This document shows positions 1-7,606 of a DNA stretch of 64,000 nt, in pieces; position 1 is the first letter of the stretch, and each line of letters starts with the position of its first letter. Made by a program: the position numbers and the translations under genes. Source of the DNA: Schlegelella_A sp038231215 (GTDB lineage: Bacteria > Pseudomonadota > Gammaproteobacteria > Burkholderiales > Burkholderiaceae_C); assembly GCA_038231215.1 (NCBI GenBank), contig JBBRLS010000002.1, forward strand, positions 1 through 64,000, read 5' to 3'. The notes under the pieces are model-generated. The model was not told where the DNA came from and made no database searches. It worked only from the letters and a program-made list of their open reading frames with translations.

Positions 1-162
1 CCCGACGACCAGCCGTATCCGTTCGCTTGATGCAAGCAGCAGAGGGCAAGACGCGAGACTCAGTCCGCCGTCGGCCACCTGCCGCTACTCGTGACTGGCC
101 GGTACGGGCTCCTTCGCTTTGCCTTTTCGCCCACACTCGGAAGCCTCCGGGACATCTGAACC

Positions 163-597
163 ATGCTGATCCGCCTGATCTACGTGAGCAAAGCGGCGGG
201 CCCGCAGAGCTCGGCGCTGACCGATTCGATTCTGCGCAAGGCCCACACCTGGAATACGCAAAATGACATCACTGGCGTGCTGTGCGAAGGACAGGGCGTA
301 TTCCTGCAGGCACTCGAAGGTGAGCGGGGCAATGTCACGCGCCTGTACGCGCGTATCTATGCCGACCCGCGCCACAAGGATCTGGAGTTGATCCACTGCG
401 AAAGCATCACCCAGCGGCGCTACGGCGAATGGTCCATGGCGCGCGTCGGTCTGTCGGATGTGGACCCGCAGACGAAGATCGAGTGGCCGGATTTCGATCC
501 CTACTCGGCAAACGGGCTGGTGGTGATGGCGCGCATCGACGAGCTCATCGCTGAAGGCCGCGTCATCGACGCACCAGTGTCATCCGGACAGGGGTAG
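163..597 (+). CDS. BLUF-domain blue-light photoreceptor
   Basis: A stand-alone BLUF (sensor of blue light using FAD) protein of 144 residues. The core lies at about residues 2-95. Flavin-site residues of the family are visible: Tyr7 in LIYVS, Asn31 in the NTQNDITG segment, Gln49 in FLQALEG, and the semi-conserved Trp90/Met92 in EWSM. In known BLUF proteins light rearranges the Tyr-Gln hydrogen bonds around FAD and the protein signals through a partner. There is no fused EAL or cyclase domain here, so output must pass through a separate protein, as in the short PixD type. The ATG is the only start that keeps the family N-terminus; a weak GGGA lies upstream. It is monocistronic and convergent with the next gene. 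No partner gene is adjacent. Confidence 0.93.
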   Translation: MLIRLIYVSKAAGPQSSALTDSILRKAHTWNTQNDITGVLCEGQGVFLQALEGERGNVTRLYARIYADPRHKDLELIHCESITQRRYGEWSMARVGLSDVDPQTKIEWPDFDPYSANGLVVMARIDELIAEGRVIDAPVSSGQG

Positions 598-615
598 GCG
601 TCAGCTACTGACGCC
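597..615. terminator. Hairpin between convergent genes
   Basis: A perfect 7-bp stem (GGCGTCA / TGACGCC) with a GCTAC loop begins at the last base of the BLUF stop codon. It is followed by a second GC-rich palindrome near 617-630. There is no T-run, as is usual at this GC content. Its place between convergent genes suggests a bidirectional terminator. Confidence 0.45.
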
Positions 616-638
616 AGCCGGCGGCGCCGGGTGTGTCT

Positions 639-1064
639 TCAGGACGGGACAAGACTGAACAGCATGCTCTCCACGGCTTCCCTCAGCTTGGCCTTGGCCA
701 GGTCGCGGCACTGCTCCCGGGTGGCGCCGGGCAAGGCGTCAAAGGTGGTGGCCGTCCTGTTGGGCTTGTAAATCAGCGACTTGCCGCTGACAGGCAGCAT
801 CGACACGCGGGCCGTGATCACGCAGGTCTTGCTGGCGTTGAAGCCGCCTTCAACCTCGCTCAGGAAGCCCCAGCGCCGCGTCGGGTAGAGCTTGGCCAGC
901 CTGGCCAGCTTGTCGGCCATGGCGTCCTTCAAGATCGCATGCGCCGAGGCGTTGTCGAGCACCGCCGCGCTGGAATGATCTTGCGTGATGTATGCCGGCA
1001 CCGCCGCGTGTGCGGAGGTGACCAGGGCCGACATGGCGGCGAGATGGGCGAGCTGGGGCTTCAT
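639..1064 (-). CDS. Hypothetical secreted protein
   Basis: 141 residues; no family recognised. The N-terminus reads as a Sec signal peptide (Lys2, then a hydrophobic stretch ending SAHA) with probable cleavage after residue 20, giving a mature periplasmic protein of about 120 residues. The mature part has two cysteines (in KTCVIT and EQCRDL) that could form a disulfide. It is the last gene of the leftward run that also contains the gene at 1165-2655, with about 100 bp between them. Confidence 0.7.
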   Translation of the reverse strand: MKPQLAHLAAMSALVTSAHAAVPAYITQDHSSAAVLDNASAHAILKDAMADKLARLAKLYPTRRWGFLSEVEGGFNASKTCVITARVSMLPVSGKSLIYKPNRTATTFDALPGATREQCRDLAKAKLREAVESMLFSLVPS

Positions 1065-1164
1065 GGTTTTCTTTCAAGGAGCGCGTTGTGCCCCACGGGT
1101 CGAAGGGAGCGCAAGTGCTGCACCACCCAGGGCGAAGAATGTATACGCAGCGCACCTCGGCGGC

Positions 1165-2655
1165 TCAGAACTTGAGCGCGCCCAGCTCGGTGGCTTTGTC
1201 GGTGATGGCGTTGACCATCTTGGTCTTCCACGCAGTGAGCCGCTCCTGCATCGCGGTGATCTGCGCTTCGCGCGCGTCGCCCATGTCGCGGACCCAGCGC
1301 TTGGCGTCGGTCTTCATGCTCGAGATCTTGGTGGCCCACAGCTTGTTTGCGCCGTCGATGCCGCCGAGGTAGAGATGGATCTGTTCCGCGCCGGTGCCGC
1401 CGACGAACTGGAGCGTGCCATGCACGCGCAGGTCGGCGTTGGGCCCATGGAAGAGTTGCGTGAAGATCGCGTCCGCCGAACCCGTCAGCGCGGCGGTGGG
1501 CAAGGCGGTGCTGTTGAAGCTGATGGTGATGTGGAATTTGTGGCCGACGAGGGTGATCTCGTCTTCCATCAGCCAGGCCGAGCTGCCGCTGAGCGCCGGA
1601 TAGCCGAGCAAGGCCCAGATCTTGTCGCGTCCGGCCTTGGCCTCGCCGCAAAGTTCCTGGATGAGCTTGGTCACGTCCTCGGGCGTCGCGCAAAGGGCCG
1701 CCTTGGGGAGCTGGCGAAAGTCGTAGGCGCTCTTCACACCGGCCTGTTTCAGGGACTGCATCTGGTTGGGCGCGAGCTTCTTCGAGTTCGCGTCCCACCA
1801 CGTGCTGAACAGCCGCGTGGCATCGGAGACGCTCATGCGCACCTTGAACGAGACCGTCACGCCGTCCGAGCGGAGGCAGGTGTCGGTTTCAGCCGTGCAG
1901 ACCCTGTAGGTGAACTCGCCCGGCTTGTTCACGAGCTTGGCGAGCGGCGGCGTGAAGATCAGCTCTCCGGCCGAGCCGTCCGGATCGATCAGCTTCGGCA
2001 GACTAGCCTGCACTTTCCTCACCCACTCCGCCTGCGGTTTCGGCTCGAGCTCGCACGTACTGTCGGGGATCGTGCCCAGCACCTTGAGAGCGGGCTTGCG
2101 CCTGCGGACCACGACGTCCATCGGCAGCGGGCCGGCCGCCCGGTGCGTGGCCGTCGCCTGGACCGACACCTGAAGGACGTGCGCGGCCTCCTTCTTGAGG
2201 TCGGCCCACGACTTGTCGAAGCTCAGCGTGCCGCCGCCGACGCAGGAGACTGCGCCGCGCACCAGGGCTTCGATGTCGTTTTCGACAAAGGCCTCGAAGC
2301 CCCCGCCGACGACGAGCTTCGGGTCGGCGCCGTCGATCGTGAAGGCGAGAGGCTTCGGCCCGTCCTTCTTGTGCGCTGTGCCCTCGCCGACGCTGACGTT
2401 GATGACGTAGGCCTTGGGCATGCCTACGGTGGACAGGTCGGGGTCGTAGGCGATCTTGCCGTCGCCGTCGCGCTTGACCACGGCGGTAATCGCCTTCGGG
2501 ATATCGGAGACCGTGCCGTACTCGAAGTTCGCGAGCGGCCCGACGGTCAGGTTCGGGCCGGGCTTATCTTTTACCGGCGCCGCCTTGCCGTCCTGCTTCG
2601 GCGCTTGCCCCTCATCGGGAAGCTTCAGGTTGAGTGTTTTGAGAAGGCCGCACAT
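1165..2655 (-). CDS. Hypothetical cytoplasmic or exported protein, beta-rich middle part
   Basis: 496 residues; no family recognised. There is no signal peptide or membrane segment. The start is the ATG at 2655, preceded by AAAGGA at a 6-base spacing. An upstream in-frame TTG would overlap the neighbouring hydrolase gene and has no ribosome site. The middle (about residues 190-270) alternates strands in an Ig-like or cadherin-like way and contains paired cysteines. The last 100 residues are helical and charged. The N-terminus (residues 3-12, GLLKTLNLKL) resembles that of the patatin protein encoded at 7607-9778, which may mark a shared sorting signal. It lies 16 bp downstream of the serine hydrolase gene and is probably co-transcribed with it. 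Confidence 0.75.
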   Translation of the reverse strand: MCGLLKTLNLKLPDEGQAPKQDGKAAPVKDKPGPNLTVGPLANFEYGTVSDIPKAITAVVKRDGDGKIAYDPDLSTVGMPKAYVINVSVGEGTAHKKDGPKPLAFTIDGADPKLVVGGGFEAFVENDIEALVRGAVSCVGGGTLSFDKSWADLKKEAAHVLQVSVQATATHRAAGPLPMDVVVRRRKPALKVLGTIPDSTCELEPKPQAEWVRKVQASLPKLIDPDGSAGELIFTPPLAKLVNKPGEFTYRVCTAETDTCLRSDGVTVSFKVRMSVSDATRLFSTWWDANSKKLAPNQMQSLKQAGVKSAYDFRQLPKAALCATPEDVTKLIQELCGEAKAGRDKIWALLGYPALSGSSAWLMEDEITLVGHKFHITISFNSTALPTAALTGSADAIFTQLFHGPNADLRVHGTLQFVGGTGAEQIHLYLGGIDGANKLWATKISSMKTDAKRWVRDMGDAREAQITAMQERLTAWKTKMVNAITDKATELGALKF

Positions 2656-2671
2656 TGGTTTTCCTTTGCTG

Positions 2672-3865
2672 TCAAACCTCGTCGTCAATGGCTTTCTGCA
2701 CCGCGCGATAGAACGCTTCTCGCGCCTCGCTGGCCGTGCGGTCGGTGGCGCCGCCGGGCCAGTCGGCGTTGGAGGCGATGACGAGCTTGCGCTTCGGGTC
2801 GATGAAGATGCCCTGGCCGAAGATGCCGCGTGCCGCGAACGTGCCGTCGGCGTAGGTCCACCACAGGTAGCCGTAGCCGCGGCCGGGCCGGCCGATGTCG
2901 GTGCGCGAGGTCGTGGCCTCGGCCAGCCAGCCGTCGGGCACGACGCTCTGGCCGTTGATGCGCGCGCCGTTCATGATGAAGAGCCCGAAGCGCGCGAAGT
3001 CGCGTGTCGCGGCCTGGATGCAGCAGCCGCCGATCTCCTTGCCGGTGCGGTTGAGCAGCCAGGTCGCCGGCTGCTCCATGCCGGCCGGCGCCCAGATCTT
3101 TTCCGAGAGGTAGGTTGCCAGCGGCTTCTTCGTCGCCTCGCCGACGAGCAGGCCGACGAGGTTGGTCTCGCCCGTGCTGTAGAGCCAGCGCGTGCCGGCC
3201 GGCACCTCGCGCGGCAAGCGCCGCATGTAGCTCACCAGCGCGTCGACGCCTGCTTCGGGTTGGTGGTTGTTGAAGCGCGCCACGTCGGAGTTGGGGTCGG
3301 CATAGTCCTCGTTCCACTTCACGCCCGAGGTCATGGTGAGGAGCTGGCGGATATTGACGTCGTCGTAGGCCGAGCCCTTCATCTGCGGGATGTAGTCGCT
3401 GACCTTGTCGTCCATGCTCTTGATGTAGCCGTCGCGGATGGCGGCGCCGGCGAGCGTGGAGGTGATGGACTTGGCCACCGAGAAGCTCGTCCAGCGCCCG
3501 CTGCCGTCGAAGCCCAGGCCGTAGCGCTCGAGGCGCAGCTTGCCGTCGTGCACGATCAGCAGCGCCGCGCTGTGCTGGCCGGCCATGTAGGCGTCGACGT
3601 CGAGGCCGAGCTTGAGCGGCGGGCCCGGCGGCAGCGGCATCGGCGTGGCGCCGGCTGGAACGACGTGCGACTTCGCCAGCACGGGCAGCCGGTCGAGCGC
3701 GCGAAAGGCCGCATCGCGCTGCGCCTGGTTCCAGAAGAGGACGTCGCGATTGGTCGGCAGCGTCGCGAGAAGGGCGCGCGTCTCCTTGTCGAGGCTGAAC
3801 CAGCCGACGGCGCCGGCTACCACCAGGGCGGCCAGCAGGCCGAAGGCGATTCTCTTGATCTTCAT
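2672..3865 (-). CDS. Membrane-anchored serine hydrolase, beta-lactamase class C / esterase family
   Basis: 397 residues. An N-terminal signal-anchor (residues 1-22, KIKR then hydrophobic) places the catalytic domain in the periplasm. The serine beta-lactamase/DD-peptidase fold motifs are present: Ser129-x-x-Lys132 in SFSVAKS and Tyr229 in the LYSTGETN segment. There is no clear KTG triad, and the YST version of the second motif is more typical of family VIII esterases and penicillin-binding-protein-like hydrolases than of true AmpC enzymes. The substrate is unknown. The ATG at 3865 has GAGG 8 bases upstream. The gene is divergent from the cytochrome pair and lies just upstream of the unknown gene at 1165-2655. 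Confidence 0.88.
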   Translation of the reverse strand: MKIKRIAFGLLAALVVAGAVGWFSLDKETRALLATLPTNRDVLFWNQAQRDAAFRALDRLPVLAKSHVVPAGATPMPLPPGPPLKLGLDVDAYMAGQHSAALLIVHDGKLRLERYGLGFDGSGRWTSFSVAKSITSTLAGAAIRDGYIKSMDDKVSDYIPQMKGSAYDDVNIRQLLTMTSGVKWNEDYADPNSDVARFNNHQPEAGVDALVSYMRRLPREVPAGTRWLYSTGETNLVGLLVGEATKKPLATYLSEKIWAPAGMEQPATWLLNRTGKEIGGCCIQAATRDFARFGLFIMNGARINGQSVVPDGWLAEATTSRTDIGRPGRGYGYLWWTYADGTFAARGIFGQGIFIDPKRKLVIASNADWPGGATDRTASEAREAFYRAVQKAIDDEV

Positions 3866-3986
3866 CGCGACGCCTCGAAGGATGCTGACGGCCGGACCGC
3901 ATTGGACACGATGCGGCACGCTTCCCTGCAATCGCTTGCGGCATTGACAAATGACAAGACGAGCCGCCGGAGCTGAACGTACGCTG

Positions 3987-4053
3987 GCGCACAGACGGCC
4001 GGGTTCTTTGGAACGAAGCTGGCCGTCGATCGGTTTCGAGACCGTCTGTGCGC
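3987..4053. repeat. 12-bp inverted repeat with 43-nt spacer in the divergent promoter region
   Basis: GCGCACAGACGG at 3987-3998 is matched exactly by its reverse complement at 4042-4053. The spacer contains a small GTTC/GAAC hairpin. The element lies about 50 bp upstream of the cytochrome-porin start and about 120 bp upstream of the serine hydrolase start. It may be a leader hairpin or a looped operator. A consensus-like TTGACA occurs at 3944-3949 but no good -10 follows it. Confidence 0.5.
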
Positions 4054-4105
4054 ACGGCACGGGCTTTCCCTTCGAAGCCGAAACCAGAAGAACCGGGGGC
4101 GCCGA

Positions 4106-5479
4106 ATGAGCATGCCGAGCGTGCGTTGTCTGAGGCAGTGGCTCTTGGCCGCCTGCGGTGCTGCGCTCGCGTGCATCGTCACCTCGGTCCAGGCGGTCCC
4201 TTCCTATGCGCGGCAGACGGGCCAGGCGTGCGTCGCCTGCCACGTCAGCTTTCCCGAGCTCACGCCGTACGGGCGATGGTTCAAGCTCTCCGGCTACACG
4301 ATCGGCGTCACGCAGCTGTTCCCGGTCGCGGTGATGGCGCAGGTCGGCATCACGTCGATCAAGAACAACGACGACGGTACCGGCACCAACACGATCGTGA
4401 CGGCGAAAAATCACAAGCCCGTGCTCAACGGCGCCAGCCTGTTCGTGGCCGGCAAGGCCACCGACAACCTCGGCGGCTTCATTCAATACACCTTCTCCGA
4501 GAACTACAACACCGATGGCACAAAGGTCGGCCACAGCGGCATCGACAACGCCGACCTGCGCTGGGTCGGCCGCTTGGGCAACGAGAGCGACGACGTCGTC
4601 AAGCTTCTCTACGGCCTGACGCTGCACAACAACCCGACGGCGCAGGACGCCTGGAACAGCACGCCGGCCTTCGGCTTTCCGTTCACCGCCTCGCCCACCG
4701 CCGTGGGCCCGACCGCCGGCACGCAGATCGAAGGCGCGCTCGGCCAGCAGGTGGCCGGCATCGGCGGCTATGCCTTCTACGACCGCACCTGGTACGGCGA
4801 GCTCACCGCCTATCGCACGGCCGACGGCATCTTCTCGGTGTTGCGCCACGGCCAGGACATCGGCACACCCGGCGGCGTGGCGCGGCTGCAGGGCTACAAC
4901 CCCTACGTGCGCCTGGCCTACAACAAGGAGTGGGGGGAACACTCGCTGATGCTCGGCGGCTTCGGCATGCGCGTAAACCGCTACCTCGACAACACCGACA
5001 CCAACAGCGGCACCGACCGCTTCACCGACACCGGCCTCGACGCGCAGTACCAGTTCATCTCCAACCCGCACACCTTCACGGCGCAGGCGCGCTTCGTCCA
5101 CGAGCGGCAGGACTACCGGAGCAGCTTCGCTCAGGAAGCGACGTCGAACGCGATCGACTCGCTCAACTCGACGAACCTGAAGGCGACCTACTACTACGAG
5201 CACCAGTACGGCGTGACGCTCGGCCACTTTTCGACACGGGGCAGCGCCGACCCGACGCTCTATCCGATCGGCCCTGTCTCGGGCAGCGCCAACGGCCGCC
5301 CCGACAGCCGCGGCTACATCCTCGAATTCGACTACCTGCCGGTCCAGAACGTGCGCCTGATGTTCCAGTACACGGCCTACTCCAAGTTCAACGGCGGCGG
5401 CACCGGCTACGACGGCGTGACGACGCGAAGTCCGCGCGACAACAACACCATGTTCTTCAACCTGTGGGTGGCCTATTGA
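4106..5479 (+). CDS. Fused cytochrome c-porin (Cyc2-like architecture)
   Basis: 457 residues. A signal peptide (about residues 1-30) is followed almost at once by a single heme c site, Cys42-x-x-Cys45-His46. The remaining ~400 residues are rich in alternating aromatic/polar strands (YTFSEN, LTLHNN, RLAYNKEW, ARFVHE, FQYTAYSKF) ending in an aromatic outer-membrane-type C-terminus (NLWVAY). This is the layout of the Cyc2 family, in which a monoheme domain plugs an outer-membrane beta-barrel and passes electrons across the membrane. Here the electron donor is unknown; iron oxidation is only one option. It is followed after 14 bp by a diheme cytochrome, a plausible periplasmic acceptor. Proteins of this type are often annotated simply as cytochrome C. 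Confidence 0.8.
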   Translation: MSMPSVRCLRQWLLAACGAALACIVTSVQAVPSYARQTGQACVACHVSFPELTPYGRWFKLSGYTIGVTQLFPVAVMAQVGITSIKNNDDGTGTNTIVTAKNHKPVLNGASLFVAGKATDNLGGFIQYTFSENYNTDGTKVGHSGIDNADLRWVGRLGNESDDVVKLLYGLTLHNNPTAQDAWNSTPAFGFPFTASPTAVGPTAGTQIEGALGQQVAGIGGYAFYDRTWYGELTAYRTADGIFSVLRHGQDIGTPGGVARLQGYNPYVRLAYNKEWGEHSLMLGGFGMRVNRYLDNTDTNSGTDRFTDTGLDAQYQFISNPHTFTAQARFVHERQDYRSSFAQEATSNAIDSLNSTNLKATYYYEHQYGVTLGHFSTRGSADPTLYPIGPVSGSANGRPDSRGYILEFDYLPVQNVRLMFQYTAYSKFNGGGTGYDGVTTRSPRDNNTMFFNLWVAY

Positions 5480-5493
5480 ACGGGGGGACGGCA

Positions 5494-6129
5494 ATGCGCA
5501 CGCGACGTTCGAAGTGGTTGGTATCGACGGGCCTCGCCGTCGCCGCGCTCGCGGCGTCGTGCGGCGCCCTCGCCCAGGAGCGGTCGGCTGCCAGCGACCA
5601 GGCGGCGCAGAAGGTGGCCGGCTCCATCTGTTCCTCGTGCCATGGGCCGACCGGCGTCAGCACCTCGGCGCTGTTCCCGCGCCTGGCCGGCCAGCAGGAG
5701 CCATACCTCGTCGCCCAGCTGAAGGCCTTCAAGGGCAAGACCCGGGCAGAGGCCGACGCGCACGACTACATGTGGGGCATGGCGACGCTCCTCGACGACT
5801 CGGTGATCGCCGGCCTGGCCCACTACTACGCGGTGCAGAAGCCAGCGCCCGGCATGGCCGGCAACGCGCAACTGATCGCGCGCGGCAAGACGCTGTACGA
5901 AAAGGGCGACGCCGCGCGCAACGTCGTGGCCTGCGCGACCTGCCATGGCGACAACGCCCAGGGCACCTCGATCTTTCCTCGCCTGGCCGGGCAACACGCG
6001 GCCTATGTGTCGCGCCAGCTCGACGTCATCCAGCACAAGTTCCGCGACTCGCCGATCATGCACGGCGTCATCAAGGACCTCGACGCCGACGGCATGAAGG
6101 CAGTGGCCGAGTACGTGCAGTCGAAGTAG
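5494..6129 (+). CDS. Diheme cytochrome c, c4-like
   Basis: 211 residues with a signal peptide (residues 1-28, ending GALAQ). Two c-type heme domains follow: Cys46-x-x-Cys49-His50 and Cys147-x-x-Cys150-His151. Each is followed by the PRLAGQ motif typical of cytochrome c4 and by a candidate axial methionine (in YMWGM and PIMHG). The c4 family are periplasmic electron carriers to terminal oxidases. The ATG has a GGGGGGA site 4-5 bases upstream. The 14-bp gap from the cytochrome-porin gene indicates one transcript and suggests electron flow from the outer-membrane protein to this carrier. Confidence 0.92.
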   Translation: MRTRRSKWLVSTGLAVAALAASCGALAQERSAASDQAAQKVAGSICSSCHGPTGVSTSALFPRLAGQQEPYLVAQLKAFKGKTRAEADAHDYMWGMATLLDDSVIAGLAHYYAVQKPAPGMAGNAQLIARGKTLYEKGDAARNVVACATCHGDNAQGTSIFPRLAGQHAAYVSRQLDVIQHKFRDSPIMHGVIKDLDADGMKAVAEYVQSK

Positions 6130-6135
6130 GCGCCG

Positions 6136-6151
6136 CGCCTCCCCGGAGGCG
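6136..6151. terminator. Hairpin between convergent genes
   Basis: CGCCTCC / GGAGGCG stem closing over CC (realistically 6 bp with a 4-base loop), directly after the cytochrome gene and before the end of the leftward deacylase gene. Probable shared terminator. Confidence 0.4.
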
Positions 6152-6163
6152 GGACGCAGGCGA

Positions 6164-7132
6164 TCAGGTCTCGAATCGCCCGAGCCGCACCGCGGTGCCA
6201 CCCGGCTTGAGGTTGCGCGTTCCCGGCATGACCAGCACGGCGTCCTCGTAAGGCGTGACCCAGGCGTGGTCGCCGTCCTGCGCGATCGGCGTGCCGGCCT
6301 TGGCGATGACCGAGAGCCCGACGGTCGGCACGAGAAAACGGAAGTCGGCGCTGCGCGCGACGACCGGCTCGGTCACGCGCACCAGGCGCTGCACGCGCGG
6401 CAAGGGCAATCGCACGTTGGCCTGCACCCAGGCGTCATCGGCCGCGCCGGTCAGGCCGAGGAATCGCACCAGCGCGTCGATCGCCACCTCGGCCGCGACC
6501 TTTTCCCAGTGATGCCCGCACTCGATGAGCAAGGCCCGCTTGGGACTCGACGGGTCGCCGAAGCCACCGCGGTCGACCATGCGCATGCCGGCCGGGTGGC
6601 CGGTATCGATGAGCAGGAATTCGGGCACGCCGAGTTCGCGCGCCCAGGCCGCGTTCTTCTCGACCGTGCCGCACACCATGAGCGGCGCGCAGGGCTCGCT
6701 CATGCTGTGCATGTCGAGCAGATAGTCGGCGGCGTCGACGAAAGGCAGCAACTGGCGCGCGCGGCGCAGCTCCAGCGAATCGCGTGGGCCCGAGAGCGTC
6801 TCGTCGGACCAGACGCGGTTGTAGTCCTCGTCGATCAGGCGCGAAGGGAAAGGATCGGCGGGGTCGAACTGGGCATACGCCTCGACGTTGGCGAAGGCCA
6901 GCGCGAGGCTGCCGCGTTGCGGGCGAAAGCCTTGCCGCAGCAGCCAGTCGAGCGCGATGGCGCCGCAGAACTCGTTGCCGTGCGTGAGGGCCTGGACCAT
7001 GACGTGCGGGCCCGGCCGGCCGGAGTCGATCACGTGCACCCAGTCGACGCCGGTGCCGCCGTCTTTCCATGGACCGATGTCGGGCGGCTGCAGCTCGATG
7101 GCGGGAAGAGGGGCGTTGCCGCTGCTGCTCAC
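6164..7132 (-). CDS. M14-type zinc deacylase, succinylglutamate desuccinylase / aspartoacylase family
   Basis: 322 residues. Zinc-site signature: His51 and Glu54 in HGNE, third ligand His142 in LDMHSMSE. It also has the family EDYNRVW segment and a later LIECGHHWE segment with the likely catalytic Glu. Members remove an acyl group from an N-acyl amino acid or similar amide; the substrate here cannot be told from sequence. No arginine succinyltransferase genes lie nearby, so a role as AstE is unlikely. The GTG start has AGGAG 7 bases upstream. It lies 10 bp after the CesT-like gene on the same strand. Confidence 0.88.
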   Translation of the reverse strand: MSSSGNAPLPAIELQPPDIGPWKDGGTGVDWVHVIDSGRPGPHVMVQALTHGNEFCGAIALDWLLRQGFRPQRGSLALAFANVEAYAQFDPADPFPSRLIDEDYNRVWSDETLSGPRDSLELRRARQLLPFVDAADYLLDMHSMSEPCAPLMVCGTVEKNAAWARELGVPEFLLIDTGHPAGMRMVDRGGFGDPSSPKRALLIECGHHWEKVAAEVAIDALVRFLGLTGAADDAWVQANVRLPLPRVQRLVRVTEPVVARSADFRFLVPTVGLSVIAKAGTPIAQDGDHAWVTPYEDAVLVMPGTRNLKPGGTAVRLGRFET

Positions 7133-7142
7133 ACGACGGCTC

Positions 7143-7574
7143 CTAGGCTTCGTCGTCTTCGTCGGTGTCCGTGTCAGGCGTCTCGTCGACCTCGATCTCC
7201 TCGCGGATCAGCGCCGCCTCCGCGGCCAGCGCATCGAGCAATCCGGCGAGCTGCTCGCCGCTCATGCCGTCGATCGGCATGCGTCCCCAGACGACGACGG
7301 TGCCGGCCTTGTCGGCGCCGATGCGAAACGGCGCGAGGGGGCTGTCGTGGAAATTGCGGCGCATCAGCCAGAGCAGCGTGCCCCCGTTCATCGAGCCGGG
7401 CAGCGGGCCGACCGGCGACATCAGCATCAGCGAGTAGGCGTCTTCGGGCACCAGCATCACGGTGCCGCCTTCGCCGACGGTGAGCTGCACGATGCCGTTG
7501 GCGTCGGCCGGAATTTCCGGCACGCCGATGGCCTTGGCGAGTTGCGTGTAAAGGGCTTGCGCGCTGGGTGACAT
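7143..7574 (-). CDS. CesT/Tir-chaperone-like acidic protein
   Basis: 143 residues, acidic, with a C-terminal run of Asp and Glu (about residues 122-143). The alternating strand/helix pattern (QLTVGEGGTVMLVPED, TLLWLMRRNF, VVVWGRMP) resembles class I type III secretion chaperones of the CesT family. Such chaperones are usually encoded beside the effector they bind. Here the gene follows the patatin gene by 32 bp, like SpcU beside ExoU in Pseudomonas aeruginosa. The family call is by pattern only, with no single diagnostic residue. No secretion-apparatus genes are in the window. Confidence 0.6.
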   Translation of the reverse strand: MSPSAQALYTQLAKAIGVPEIPADANGIVQLTVGEGGTVMLVPEDAYSLMLMSPVGPLPGSMNGGTLLWLMRRNFHDSPLAPFRIGADKAGTVVVWGRMPIDGMSGEQLAGLLDALAAEAALIREEIEVDETPDTDTDEDDEA

Positions 7575-7606
7575 GGCTTGGTCTTCTCGTCAGAGGATGA
7601 AGGCGC

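Noticed and set aside
1..162. Possible gene at the left edge
   Set aside because: The short frame starting at base 27 overlaps the BLUF gene in another frame and has no protein-like character. I see only a probable upstream control region.
985..2781. 598-codon open frame on the + strand
   Set aside because: Antisense to the 496-residue protein gene, which has a proper ribosome site and more protein-like composition.
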